Shown here: in pieces, positions 1 through 10,400 of the stretch
Position numbering within the stretch: position 1 is the first letter of the stretch
Layout of the letters: every line of letters starts with the position of its first letter
Assembly: GCF_000648235.2 (NCBI RefSeq)
Contig: NZ_AP017978.1
Span: forward strand, 167,308 to 231,307
Length of the DNA stretch: 64,000 bases
Origin: Neochlamydia sp. S13
GTDB taxonomy: Bacteria; Chlamydiota; Chlamydiia; Chlamydiales; Parachlamydiaceae
Direction: 5' to 3'
Notes under the pieces: generated by a model
What the model was told of the DNA's origin: nothing
What the model saw: only the letters and a program-made list of their open reading frames with translations
The model's database searches: none
Translations under genes and position numbers: made by a program

Positions 1-1
1 T

Positions 2-604
2 GATGTAGAAAAAAGATATCCAGTAGGTACTAACGTTAAAGCAGAGATTCGCAGTTTAACTAATTATGGCGCTTTTGTCGAATTAGAGCCAGGAGTAGAA
101 GGCTTAATACATATTTCGGATCTAAGCTGGATTAAAAAAGTCTCTCACCCTTCTGAAGTTCTCCGTAAAGGCGATGTCGTAGATGCCTGCATCTTATCCG
201 TCGATCGAGATAGCAAGAAAATCACTTTAGGTGTTAAGCAATTAAGCAATAACCCTTGGGAAAGCATTGAGAAAACGATGCCGGTGGGATCTTTAGTTAA
301 AGGAAAAGTAACTAAAATAACTGCATTTGGAGCTTTTGTAGAACTCGATAGCGGTATTGAAGGACTTATCCATGTCACTGAATTATCTGATCAGGCCTTT
401 GGTAAAGTTGAAGATGTTGTTTCTAAAGGAGACGACGTAACAGCTAAGGTGATTAAATTAGATCCTGAGCATAAAAAGATTGCTCTTTCTATTAAGGAAT
501 ATTTAATTGATCAAAATCACACCAGTCATGATGACATCATTTTAACTTCCAATAAACGCAAAAAGAAATCTTCTGAAAAAGATAGAGAAGATAGCGAAGA
601 TTAG
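2..604 (+). CDS. rpsA: 30S ribosomal protein S1, C-terminal part
   Basis: The reading frame is open from the window edge, so only the C-terminal 200 residues are present. Two consecutive S1 (OB-fold) repeats are visible, each with the GAFVEL...G(I/V)EGLIH core (about residues 22-38 and 108-125), followed by a charged Lys/Asp/Glu tail. S1 binds mRNA on the small ribosomal subunit and helps initiation. It lies directly upstream of nusA and infB, the same order as in Chlamydia (CT098-CT097-CT096). The 5' part lies outside the window. The identification is secure because tandem S1 repeats with these linkers are typical of RpsA. Confidence 0.93.
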   Translation, partial: DVEKRYPVGTNVKAEIRSLTNYGAFVELEPGVEGLIHISDLSWIKKVSHPSEVLRKGDVVDACILSVDRDSKKITLGVKQLSNNPWESIEKTMPVGSLVKGKVTKITAFGAFVELDSGIEGLIHVTELSDQAFGKVEDVVSKGDDVTAKVIKLDPEHKKIALSIKEYLIDQNHTSHDDIILTSNKRKKKSSEKDREDSED

Positions 605-625
605 AATACGTTCTGAATCGCATCC

Positions 626-657
626 AATCGGTAGAAAAGCTAGCTTTTCTACCGATT
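626..657 (+). terminator. Perfect 32-bp palindrome after rpsA
   Basis: Two 16-nt arms are exact reverse complements of each other, with essentially no loop, 22 bp after the rpsA stop. It would form a strong hairpin in RNA. There is no T-run directly after it, so it may be a rho-independent-like terminator working without a U-tract, an mRNA 3'-end stabiliser, or a protein-binding palindrome. Its position between rpsA and the nusA promoter region favours a terminator. Confidence 0.5.
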
Positions 658-692
658 AACGCACCTTACATAGATAAATACCCTCTTGTAAG

Positions 693-722
693 TTGCTTTA
701 CAAATCTTCTTTAATATATAAT
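693..722 (+). promoter_or_regulatory. Candidate housekeeping promoter for nusA
   Basis: A TTGCTT box (693-698) is followed after 18 bp by a perfect TATAAT (717-722). The start codon of nusA is 32 bp downstream. This matches the sigma70/sigma66 consensus and follows the rpsA palindrome, so the nusA-infB-rbfA-truB group probably has its own promoter. Seen by eye only; AT-rich DNA gives chance matches. Confidence 0.45.
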
Positions 723-754
723 TCCTATCTTAAGAATTTGAGGCAAAAAAAACG

Positions 755-2062
755 ATGAATAAAGATCTCATAGCTATTTTTGAGTACCTAGAAAGAGAAA
801 AAGGCATTAAGCGAGAAATCGTAATCAGCGCCATAGAAGAATCTCTTCGTGCCGCCGCCCGTAAAAGTATTAGCGGAGCCTCAAATGTTACTGTGACTAT
901 TCATCCCAAAACAGGTAATATTGACGTTTACTGTGAAAAAGAAATTGTAGATGAAGTGGAAGTACCTGCTCAAGAAATTTCATTAGAAGAAGCTCGCGAA
1001 ATTGATCCTGAGAGCCAAGTGGGCCAATTTATTGATGTAATAGCCACTCCTAGAGATTTTGGTCGCATTGCGGCTCAAAAAGCACGCCAAATTATTACTC
1101 AAAAGTTGCGTGGGGCGGAGCGCGATGTAATTTATGAAGAGTATCGCCATCGTGTAAATGAATTAATTTCTGGTACTGTCAAACGCTTTGTCCGAGGAGC
1201 TAATTTAATTATTGATTTAGGTAAAGTAGAAGCGTTAATGCCAATGAAGCACTATCCTAAAACTGAAAAATATAATCTTGGAGATAAAGTTTTAGCCTTG
1301 CTGCTAGAAGTTAATGATACGGAGAATGGCGGCGCAGAAGTTATTCTCTCGCGTAGCCATCCAGAATTTGTTCGTCAATTGCTCATCCAGGAAGTACCTG
1401 AAATTAATGATAATATTGTGATTATCGACAAAATCGCTCGTGATCCCGGCTATCGAACTAAATTGACTGTCCGTTCTACAGATCCTAAAGTTGATCCAGT
1501 AGGTGCTTGTGTAGGCATGCGTGGGGTACGTGTTAAAAATGTAGTCAGAGAATTACATAATGAGAAAATTGATATTATTCCTTTCTCCGCCGACCCTATT
1601 GAACTTTTGCAGAATGCTCTATCGCCAATCGAGATTCGTAAAATCAATATTAGCGAAGACGATCAGACGATCTCTATCGTCGTGGACGACGAAGATTTTG
1701 CCGCTGTGATTGGTAAAAAAGGAATGAATGCAAGGCTTAACAGCGAATTGATTGGTTATGAGCTAGAAGTGCAACGGATGACGGATTACAATCGCACCAT
1801 GGCTTTACAGCGCACAGAGCTAGCCGAATCCGATGATCCTTCTCTCAACGAGCCTTTAGAAGGGATCGATGGTCTTAACAATCTGATTTTCCAACATCTG
1901 ATTGCCGAAGGCTACACTACTCTCAAATCTCTCTTGATTGCAACTCCAGAAGAATTGGCAAAAATTCCTGGCATAAGCCTAGATACCGCCGATAAGATTA
2001 TAGAACAAATTAGAAAACAAAGGATAGAAAGCCTTGGCAAAAAACCTGAAGCTAACAATTAA
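755..2062 (+). CDS. nusA: Transcription termination/antitermination factor NusA
   Basis: 435 residues. In order: an N-terminal RNA-polymerase-binding domain (1-125), an S1 domain (about 135-200), two KH domains (the second with the [11 protein letters not shown] core near residue 325), and a C-terminal helix-hairpin-helix segment (about 370-425, with [11 protein letters not shown]). NusA binds RNA polymerase and controls pausing, termination and antitermination. It is shorter than E. coli NusA (495 aa) because it has one C-terminal repeat rather than two. Its 3' end overlaps the infB start by 29 nt, which suggests translational coupling. Confidence 0.95.
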   Translation: MNKDLIAIFEYLEREKGIKREIVISAIEESLRAAARKSISGASNVTVTIHPKTGNIDVYCEKEIVDEVEVPAQEISLEEAREIDPESQVGQFIDVIATPRDFGRIAAQKARQIITQKLRGAERDVIYEEYRHRVNELISGTVKRFVRGANLIIDLGKVEALMPMKHYPKTEKYNLGDKVLALLLEVNDTENGGAEVILSRSHPEFVRQLLIQEVPEINDNIVIIDKIARDPGYRTKLTVRSTDPKVDPVGACVGMRGVRVKNVVRELHNEKIDIIPFSADPIELLQNALSPIEIRKINISEDDQTISIVVDDEDFAAVIGKKGMNARLNSELIGYELEVQRMTDYNRTMALQRTELAESDDPSLNEPLEGIDGLNNLIFQHLIAEGYTTLKSLLIATPEELAKIPGISLDTADKIIEQIRKQRIESLGKKPEANN

Positions 2063-4802
2063 AAACACTCAAATTGCTGAAGCCATCAATTTAGGTAAAC
2101 TTAAAAGCAAAATCGCAGCAAATAAGGCTTTAGAAGATAAAGAAGAAAAGCCTGTAAAAAAAAGTGCGCTGACTAAAGCACCTAAAGCAGAATTAAATGA
2201 ATCTACGAAAAACGCTTCAGTTCATTCTCCAGCTAAGGAAGAAGCTACGCCTCGAATCCGCGCGCGTTCTAAATCTGCTTTTGCTGAAGGCTCTGCCCCT
2301 GAAGCTAAGCCTAAGGTAGAAGTTGCCGAAACTTCACGAGCAGGTGAAGCTGAAGATACCGAGGAAGAAGGCATTAAAGTTAAAAAATCTAGTGAAGAGC
2401 TACGTAAAGAAATTTTTGCTGAAGAACTGGTAGAGCTATCTGAGAAAAAGATTCTTGAAGAAAAGCCAGCGGCGGAAGAAGCTTTTTCTGAAGCGGGTAA
2501 AAATGAAAAACCTCCTGCTCCTGCTGAGAAGCCCCCTCTTATAGCAAAGGAATTAATTCCTTCTCGAGAAGAAAAACCTGTAGCAGTATCTCGCCAAGAA
2601 GTCCCTATACCTGCAATTAAGCCTATGCCAGAATATGTCAAGCTAGGGCCTACAGGTCGGCATGTTAAGGATCTTTTACCTCGAAAGCCTGCTCCACGGC
2701 CTGCTTATGTTCCTCCTCAGGCACCTCACAAACATAAAGGAGAAGCAGCATCTGCCCTCGATAAAGAAGCAGCAGCTAAAGCTACGAAAGACAAATTTAA
2801 GCCCAAAGAGGGTGAAGAAGTTGCTGTTAGCGATGAAAATCTTCCTAAAAAAACTTTTCCAGGCAAAGCTAAAGAGTTTCGTGATCTAAAACCTACCCGG
2901 CGTCTTGAACCCACTCGAGCATTTGATGCACGTGATCGACAAGGCTTGCGAGCAGACGATGATACTTCTCAATGGAGAAAAAAACGCAACAGACAGATCA
3001 AGCAAGTTCAGGAAGATACCACTATTCGGCCTACTGCGCTCAAAATTAGAACGCCTATTAGCATTAAAGATTTGGCTGCTGAAATGAAGTTAAAGTCCTC
3101 CCAGCTAATCTCTAAATTGTTCATGCAAGGGCTTGTCGTTACCCTTAATGATCTGCTAGAAGATGAGACCACTATTCAACTACTAGGTCATGAATTTGGA
3201 TGTGAAATTAGCATTGACACCTCGGAAGAAAAAAGGATCCGCATTACTGACCAAAGTGCTAGCGAAGAGATCAAACAAACATCTCCAGAAAAGCTACACA
3301 TCAGGGCACCTGTGGTTGCCTTTATGGGACATGTAGACCATGGCAAAACCAGCTTAATTGACGCAATAAGAAGCAGCAACCGTGCAGCTGGCGAAGCAGG
3401 AGCTATTACTCAACATATCGGAGCGTTTAAATGTCAAACGGCGGTTGGAGAGATTTGCATCCTTGATACCCCAGGACACGAAGCCTTTTCAGCTATGCGT
3501 GCCCGCGGTGCGGATGTCACTGATATCGTCGTGTTAGTCGTAGCAGGTGACGAAGGCCTTCGCCAACAAACAGTGGAAGCCATCCAGCATGCTCGTGAAG
3601 CAAAAGTCACCATCGTAGTAGCTATTAACAAATGTGATAAGCCTAATTTTAATGTTGAAAATGTCTACCGCCAACTTGCAGAGCAAGAACTTCTCCCAGA
3701 AGCATGGGGCGGGCAAACTATTACTGTTAATTGCTCCGCAGTCACTAAAGAAGGAATTAACACGCTGCTAGAAATGTTGGCCTTGCAAGCAGAAGTGTTG
3801 GAACTGCGTGCAGATCCTACTAACCGGGCGCGAGGGCGTGTCCTAGAATCTGAAATGCATAAAGGCATGGGCGCTATGGCTACTATGCTGATTCAGAATG
3901 GAACTTTAAAAATAGGCGACTCTCTTGTATTTGATCAATACTGGGGACGTGTTAAAACTATGCAAGATGAATACGGCCATAATATTCAGCAAGCGGGACC
4001 TTCAACGCCTGTAGCCATTACAGGTCTTTCGGGTCTTCCAGAAGCAGGCCAAGAGTTTATTGTAGTTAAAAATGAAAAAGAAGCTCGTGAGATTGCTGAA
4101 GCTCGTATGGTGGGTATGCGCCAAAATAACTTGCTTAAAAAGAAGCTCTCCATGGAAAACTTGATGATGCAAGCTTCAGAGCCTTCTAAGAAAATTCTCA
4201 ATATTATCTTACGTGCTGACGTACAAGGCTCTCTTGAAGCCCTAAAAGTAGGGCTGTTAAAGATCTACTCGAAAAAAGCCGAGGTTAATATTATTTCTGC
4301 AGGAGTAGGAGAAGTTTCGGAGTCAGACGTACAAATGGCTGCGACCTCCAAAGCGGTCATTATAGGCTTCCACACCCAGATTGAAAGCCATGCGGATGCC
4401 CTTATTAGACAACATGGAGTACAGGTTAAAATGCATGACATCATTTACCATGCTATTGATGATGTTAAAGCCATGCTCGTAGATCTGTTAGATAAGATTG
4501 CTATTGAAACAGAAAAAGGCAAGTTCCAGGTGAAAGCGCTCTTTAAGTCCTCCCATTATGGACAAATAGCCGGAGGAATTGTTACTGAAGGAGCGATTAA
4601 TCGTAATAACCAGATGCGCATTATACGCAATGGTCAGCTGATTGGAAAATCATCGATTTCCTCAATAAAACGCGTAAAAGACGATGTACGAGAAGTCCAA
4701 AAAGGCCTTGAATGTGGTATAGTTCTTTCCAATTTTGATACCGCACAAGAAGGCGATGTATTTGAAGCGTACGAAGTTACTTACATTACCCAAGAATTAT
4801 AA
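2034..4802 (+). CDS. infB: Translation initiation factor IF-2
   Basis: 922 residues. A long Lys/Glu/Ala/Pro-rich, low-complexity N-terminal region (about 1-340) precedes an IF2_N-like segment and the GTPase: G1 GHVDHGKT near residue 432, G3 DTPGH near 478 and G4 NKCD near 532, followed by the beta-barrel and C-terminal fMet-tRNA-binding domains. IF-2 places initiator tRNA on the 30S subunit. The start is a TTG at 2034 inside the end of nusA, with an AAAGGA ribosome-binding site about 10 nt upstream. The frame stays in the conserved nusA-infB-rbfA-truB order. Confidence 0.96.
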   Translation: MAKNLKLTIKNTQIAEAINLGKLKSKIAANKALEDKEEKPVKKSALTKAPKAELNESTKNASVHSPAKEEATPRIRARSKSAFAEGSAPEAKPKVEVAETSRAGEAEDTEEEGIKVKKSSEELRKEIFAEELVELSEKKILEEKPAAEEAFSEAGKNEKPPAPAEKPPLIAKELIPSREEKPVAVSRQEVPIPAIKPMPEYVKLGPTGRHVKDLLPRKPAPRPAYVPPQAPHKHKGEAASALDKEAAAKATKDKFKPKEGEEVAVSDENLPKKTFPGKAKEFRDLKPTRRLEPTRAFDARDRQGLRADDDTSQWRKKRNRQIKQVQEDTTIRPTALKIRTPISIKDLAAEMKLKSSQLISKLFMQGLVVTLNDLLEDETTIQLLGHEFGCEISIDTSEEKRIRITDQSASEEIKQTSPEKLHIRAPVVAFMGHVDHGKTSLIDAIRSSNRAAGEAGAITQHIGAFKCQTAVGEICILDTPGHEAFSAMRARGADVTDIVVLVVAGDEGLRQQTVEAIQHAREAKVTIVVAINKCDKPNFNVENVYRQLAEQELLPEAWGGQTITVNCSAVTKEGINTLLEMLALQAEVLELRADPTNRARGRVLESEMHKGMGAMATMLIQNGTLKIGDSLVFDQYWGRVKTMQDEYGHNIQQAGPSTPVAITGLSGLPEAGQEFIVVKNEKEAREIAEARMVGMRQNNLLKKKLSMENLMMQASEPSKKILNIILRADVQGSLEALKVGLLKIYSKKAEVNIISAGVGEVSESDVQMAATSKAVIIGFHTQIESHADALIRQHGVQVKMHDIIYHAIDDVKAMLVDLLDKIAIETEKGKFQVKALFKSSHYGQIAGGIVTEGAINRNNQMRIIRNGQLIGKSSISSIKRVKDDVREVQKGLECGIVLSNFDTAQEGDVFEAYEVTYITQEL

Positions 4803-4827
4803 AATTCTTTATAGAGGCAGGTAAATC

Positions 4828-5196
4828 ATGGCAAAACAACGCACGGATAGACTGAATTCCCTACTTAAAGAAGTTATCTCAGATGTTATTCGTAAAGACG
4901 TGCGCAACCCGCACGTCAATGAGCTTATGACGGTCACAAGGGTAGAGATTACTAAAGACTTACACCATGCCAAAGTATTTGTCAGCGTGATTGGCAATCA
5001 AGAGGAAAAAGACCAGACTATCCATGCTCTTGAAACAGCAGCAGGGTTTGTCGCGGTCACCGCCTCAAAAAAAGTGGTCATGCGTTATTTTCCAGAGCTT
5101 CACTTTAAGCTTGATGATAGCGTAGATAAGCATATGCGTATCGAGCAGCTCCTCGAAAAAATTAGTAGCGAGCGTGAGTCGCGAGGCAATGATTAA
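4828..5196 (+). CDS. rbfA: Ribosome-binding factor A
   Basis: 122 residues, the normal size for RbfA, with the family start (R-x-x-RLNSLLKEVISDVIRK) and the single KH-like core ending in ELHFKLDDSVDK. RbfA binds the immature 30S subunit near the 5' end of 16S rRNA and helps its maturation. It starts 25 bp after infB behind an AGAGGCAGG Shine-Dalgarno-like stretch and overlaps truB by 23 nt, consistent with one operon. Confidence 0.95.
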   Translation: MAKQRTDRLNSLLKEVISDVIRKDVRNPHVNELMTVTRVEITKDLHHAKVFVSVIGNQEEKDQTIHALETAAGFVAVTASKKVVMRYFPELHFKLDDSVDKHMRIEQLLEKISSERESRGND

Positions 5197-5911
5197 TCGT
5201 TCAGCAGACTCGATAACTCCTGACCCTCAAGGTATTTTGCTTATAGATAAGCCTATAGGCAAAACATCTTTTAGCCTCGTAGCGGCATTAAGACGTATTC
5301 TAGGAGTACGTAAAATCGGTCACGCCGGTACGCTCGACCCTTTTGCCACAGGCGTCATGGTTTTGCTCATCGGACGCAACATGACTAAGCTTTCCGATCG
5401 ATTTCTATGCGAGGATAAAGAATACCTTGCTCAAGTGCATTTGGGAGAAGCTACTGATACCTACGATTGTGAAGGAACTATCACTTTCCAATCCCCTCTT
5501 GTTCCTACTCCCTCTGAAATTAAGGCTATTATCCAAGAATTTCAAGGAGAAATACAACAAATTCCCCCTATGCATTCTGCCAAAAAAGTTAATGGAAAAA
5601 AACTTTATGAACTGGCTAGACAAGGAAAAGTTATAGAACGCCAACCTGCCAAAGTGACTCTGCAAGTAGAGATATTAGATTATCACTATCCTTATCTAAA
5701 TCTTCGGGTGAAATGTTCTAAAGGTACCTACATACGTAGTTTAGCTGATGATATAGGTAAAAAGCTAGGGTGCGGGGCTCATCTTTCCAATCTTAAAAGG
5801 ACGCGTAGCGGGCCCTTTAAAGTCGAAGATTGCTTAGATGGCAGCCAATTATTTATTGCCTCCCCTGATACTCAAGAAATTAGCAAAGCTCTTTTTTACC
5901 CTGCTCTATAG
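5174..5911 (+). CDS. truB: tRNA pseudouridine(55) synthase
   Basis: 245 residues. It contains the TruB motif GHAGTLDPFATG with catalytic Asp55, the GILLIDKP start of the catalytic fold (residues 20-27) and the KGTYIRSLADDIG motif near residue 180. It makes the universal pseudouridine in the T-loop of tRNAs. The longest start is a GTG at 5174 overlapping rbfA; an ATG at 5189 five codons later is also possible, and neither has a convincingly spaced ribosome-binding site. It lacks a long C-terminal PUA domain, as in other short bacterial TruBs. Confidence 0.94.
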   Translation: MSREAMINRSADSITPDPQGILLIDKPIGKTSFSLVAALRRILGVRKIGHAGTLDPFATGVMVLLIGRNMTKLSDRFLCEDKEYLAQVHLGEATDTYDCEGTITFQSPLVPTPSEIKAIIQEFQGEIQQIPPMHSAKKVNGKKLYELARQGKVIERQPAKVTLQVEILDYHYPYLNLRVKCSKGTYIRSLADDIGKKLGCGAHLSNLKRTRSGPFKVEDCLDGSQLFIASPDTQEISKALFYPAL

Positions 5912-6180
5912 GATATTTCCTAAAACTTTTTTAGCTAATCAATTAGAATTAGCTCCAAAAAAATTCTAATAGATAGCTTATAAGTCATTTATGTTAAAAG
6001 ATCCTTGCTTTCATCAACCTATCATCCTCATTAATAGCCTTACCAAAAAATTATATTTATTTGCAAGAAAATGTTTTATATGTATGTTGTAGGCAAAGCC
6101 CTTACAAAGGAAAAAAAGGGCTGTTTTTAAACCTAGTTACCAACCTAAAGATTAATAAATTCTTCATTATTTTTTGAACC

Positions 6181-7098
6181 ATGAAACTCATTCGCGAACT
6201 TCCAGCTACGCCGCTTTTTTCTACCTCTTCTATTCTTACTCTAGGCAATTTTGATGGCATGCACATTGGGCATCAAACCCTCATCAAAAAAGTAGTAGAA
6301 ACTGCTAAAAGCCAACACAAGGCCAGCGTAGTTTTATCCTTTGAGAATCATCCTTCCGAAGTCCTTTATCCTGATAGGCCGCTAAATAAAATCTGCACTA
6401 ATGAACATAAAATTCAGCTGATCAAAAATATGGGTGTAGATTTATTAATCTTGCTTAAATTTACTAAAGAATTGTCTGAGCAGAGTGCTGAGCAATTTAT
6501 TCATCATTTGCAAGCTCTCCTCCCCTTTTCTCATCTTATCCTTGGATGGGACGCTACGTTAGGTAAAGATAGAAAAGGCAATAAAGAAACCATTAAAGGT
6601 ATTGCAGAAAGAGAACATTTTAGTGTGGAATACATCGAACAGCAAACTGTCGACGAAGTTACTGTTTCTAGCTCCCTGATTCGTAAATCCATTCAAGAAG
6701 GGCGATTAGAGACCGCCCAGAAGCTCCTAGGACGCCCTTATAGTGTCTTATCTACCGTTTATAGAGGCCTAGGAAAAGGAAAACAGCTAGACTGCCCTAC
6801 AGCCAATTTGGACGTCAAAAGTTTGTGTATTCCTCCTTTAGGAGTCTATGCTATTAATATCTTTGTTGATCAGCAGCTGTTTAAAGGCGTGGCGAATCTA
6901 GGGATAGCACCCACCGTCCGTGAAGATAAAGTCCCTCTTTTAGAAGCTCATATTTTTGATTATGAGGCTAATCTGTATGGTAAAACTATCGAAGTTATTC
7001 TTACTTCTTATTTAAGGCCTGAAAAAAAGTTTGCTAGCCTTGAAGAATTAAAGCTACAAATTCAACAAGACATCTTAAAAGCTAGATCTCTTGGTTAA
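6181..7098 (+). CDS. ribF: Bifunctional riboflavin kinase / FAD synthetase
   Basis: 305 residues, the usual length. The N-terminal FAD synthetase domain has the nucleotidyltransferase signature GNFDGMHIGH (residues 22-31). The C-terminal riboflavin kinase domain begins near residue 183 and has the GKGKQLDCPTAN motif. It converts riboflavin to FMN and then FAD. It sits 269 bp after truB, the same neighbour order as Chlamydia CT094-CT093, but the gap suggests a separate promoter. Confidence 0.95.
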   Translation: MKLIRELPATPLFSTSSILTLGNFDGMHIGHQTLIKKVVETAKSQHKASVVLSFENHPSEVLYPDRPLNKICTNEHKIQLIKNMGVDLLILLKFTKELSEQSAEQFIHHLQALLPFSHLILGWDATLGKDRKGNKETIKGIAEREHFSVEYIEQQTVDEVTVSSSLIRKSIQEGRLETAQKLLGRPYSVLSTVYRGLGKGKQLDCPTANLDVKSLCIPPLGVYAINIFVDQQLFKGVANLGIAPTVREDKVPLLEAHIFDYEANLYGKTIEVILTSYLRPEKKFASLEELKLQIQQDILKARSLG

Positions 7099-7292
7099 AT
7101 TTAAATAAAGAAAGTACTTTATTTATTTTCCTTTTAGCTTGCTATAACCTTCAAGGAAGAAAAAATATTAAAACCTAGTAAAACATCTTATACGCTTTAA
7201 AAAACTCAGTCTACATATCCAACTCTCTGAAGTCTGACTTTCAACTTAACAAGAGGGGCTTTATAAAGTGTGGGGCTGCATAAGAAGTAGCT

Positions 7293-7476
7293 CAAAAGCA
7301 TATTATATTTTTTCTTCTTAATCACACATACCCTTCCATGACGCTAACAATAGTAAAAAAATATTTTTAAGATTTAGATTGACAAATTATAACGCGTAGC
7401 TAAAAGCTTGTAAGTAAAGCATGTAATGCTTTGAAGTGCATGTGAAAATAAAACTAGATAAAAGAAGGATAAGCTT
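7293..7476 (+). promoter_or_regulatory. Upstream block shared with the second TPR paralogue
   Basis: The 378-bp gap after ribF holds no gene. Its last 180 bp resemble 16583-16761 upstream of the second giant paralogue: a TTTAGATTGACAAATTATAAC segment (about 7370-7391) with a TTGACA hexamer, and the leader GAAGTG...GAAAATAAA...TAGATAAAAG next to the start. The Shine-Dalgarno GAAGGAT lies 8 nt before the ATG. I see no clear -10 box 17 bp after TTGACA, so the exact promoter is not assigned. Confidence 0.5.
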
Positions 7477-10400
7477 ATGAACTTAGAAAGTTCCTCTATT
7501 AACTCTTTTATATTTACAACATTTAAGAAATTAGCAAAAGAAAAGCCTTATTTAGGGCTAGGCCCGTATGCAGAAATTAGCTTAAAGATTTTCAAAGAGC
7601 TGAGCCAGCAAGATCTCTCTAACGCACGAGGCGTTTGTAAAGAGTGGAAGCAATTGATTGAACAAACTGATGAATGGAAAAGGCTTCATTTAAAGAAAAT
7701 TAAAAGTAATTTACCAACAAATAATCAGCTTGCTAATAATAAAGCAAATTCCTTAAATCTTTCTCCGCCTCACTGGAGCCGCTCTCAAATAGCTAAATCT
7801 TTATGGGATGATCCCTCAACTATTATTAGTGATTCAATAGAAATAAAAGTAAATGCTGTAGCTGCCTATCTACATAAAGAAGGCTTTGAATTAAGAGGTG
7901 TTGCAGGTGACGGCGACTGCTTTTTTAGTGCTTTTTTAGGAAGCTATAAAGAACTTCCTAGAAAGATTCCTTTGCTAGACGAGCAAAACGATAAAATCTT
8001 TTATTTAAGGCACGTGCTCTCAGACATTTATAGGCACGTTAACAGTAAAAGAGCAAAAGAAATAAGAGAAAAAGGAAGTTGGGTAAGTGGCTTGGGCGAA
8101 GGAGATTTATTAGCCCAGGCTTTATCTATTCCTATGAGATTGATCACAGTGAATGAAGACCCTTCGGGATGTGGTATTAATGATATGCTTATCTTTTCAA
8201 AAGTAGGCTTAACATCTAAAAAGGATAGATCTAGGGAATGGGAAACTATTCCTCAACAAGAAAGGCCTCAAGAATATATTGTTATTGTGGATTTAGGTGG
8301 CCATTTTATCTATGCTCAAAAGCCCTTAAAGCAAGATAAAACTCTTCTTTTAAAGTCGAAAATCTCTTCTAATATTCTTTTTTCTAATTCGCTATCTACA
8401 AATAAATTAAAAAAAACCTTAGAAACATTGGAAAGCGAGGAGCTTTTATCAGGCGAGAAGATAAAAGAATTAGAACAAACCTATACTTTAGCTTTACAAA
8501 TTGCTGTCCAATGGAAAGATCCAATTCAAGAAAGCTTTTGCATAGAAGAATTAGGTGACATTTATCTAAGAAAGCAAACATCGGAAACGCTCCTACAAGC
8601 GGCAGGCCTTTATAATTATGCCTTACGCCTAGCTCCTCCACAACGGCAAAAAATTCTTAGGGATAGACTCTCCCAAGTACAAAATTTACTCGTTAAACAA
8701 TGTAAAGGCAAACCTTTTGATTCCGTGGTAATAGAGAAACAATTTGAACACAATCGCAGCGAATTGAAAAAATTTAGAGAAGAAATAGAGAAGAAAATTC
8801 AAACTCTGCCAGAGAACCCTTCTTCCCAAGAGGTGAGAGAGCTTTATGGTGAGATAGCTCAACACATAAAAATTTTCTTCGGACAACTTGTAATACAAGC
8901 CGTGCATCAATTAGATACTGCGCCTTGTGAGTATGCCATGATAGGCTTTGGCTCTCTTGCTAGGGAAGAGATGACTCCTTATTCCGACCTAGAGTTTGGT
9001 ATCCTTATTCAAGAGAACAATCCTATAAATAAGAAGTACTTTAGGAATCTAACAAATCTACTTCACTTAAAGGTTATCAACTTAGGAGAAACTATCCTTC
9101 CTGCTTTAAATATTCCTTGCTTAAAAGCCATCAACTTTTTTGATGGCATTACGCCACGGGGCTTTGCCTTCGATGGAGCAGGAGTAGAAGGAAAAGGCTG
9201 CAAAACTCCTTTGGGTAATGGTAAGACATTTGAGCTTATCCAAACTCCTGAAAAGATGGCTCAATATGTGGGTAAAGATGATGAAGGCCGGTGGTGGCAT
9301 GAAAAAGAGCCTCATCTTCCTATGGAATTGCTAAACTTTACTCATTTGTTAGGTAACGAGAAACTAACTAAAGCCTATGATAAAAAAATTCAAGAAATAC
9401 TCAATACCTCTTATCAAGAAAGCGTTGATCTGCGCCAACATTTAGCCAAGCAGCACCTTATGCTAGCTGATATGGAAGCTTTTAACCCAGGAATGGGTGA
9501 TTTAGATAGGAATGGCATGCTTTTTCAAGTTAAGAATGATTTTTATCGGTTTCCTCATTTAGCTTTGGATCGGCTAGCCCTTCTTAAAAAAGTAGAAGCT
9601 TCCGACACTTTTACTAGGATTGATAAGCTAAGAGAGTTAGAAATTATAACGAAAGGGGCCACTGAAAAGTTAAAGGACTGGATGAGCCTAGCCTTATTCA
9701 TGCGTCTTAAGACTTATTCTCATTATCAGGCGCAAAAAGAGATGATGAATCCTCTCCTTAAACCTTTTGGCTTTGAAGATCCAGATCTTATTCAACAGCA
9801 GTTTGCCCTAGATCATAAAGCCTTAAAAAAGATAAAAAAAATCTACCACATCTTCATTCCTTTCTATCAAGTTATTCAAGATTTTTTAGCGGGTAATGAA
9901 GATATACTTAAATCTTCTGATTTGGAGGATAACTCACCAGAGACGCAAGGGAATATACACCGGAGGCTTTTTCAACATAAAAAAGCAGAAAAATGGTTTC
10001 TTTTAGCGCAAGAAGCAAACCCACAAAATGCGAGGGTTTTAAATGCTCTTGCAATCATTTACCTCGAGCAAGGCAAGTTAGGCCAGGCGGCAGAGTATAT
10101 TAACAAAGCGCTTGCCATCAGCCTTAAGCTTTTTGGTGAAAATCATCCCACGGTGGCAATTTATTACAACAACCTAGGACAAATCTACAAAGACCAAGGC
10201 AATTTAAGCCAGGCGGAAGAGTGTAGCAACAAAGCACTTGCCATTCACCTTAAGCTTTTTGGTGAAAATCATCCTATGGTGGCAACTTGTTACAACAACT
10301 TAGGACAAATCTACCAAAGCCAAGGCAATTTAGACAAAGCAGCAGAGTATAACAACAAAGCGCTTGCCATTGATCTTAAGCTTTTTGGTGAACATCATCC

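Noticed and set aside
2222..2641. A 139-codon minus-strand frame opposite the infB N-terminal region.
   Set aside because: It is the mirror of a low-complexity Lys/Glu/Ala-rich stretch, has no recognisable motif and no ribosome-binding site.
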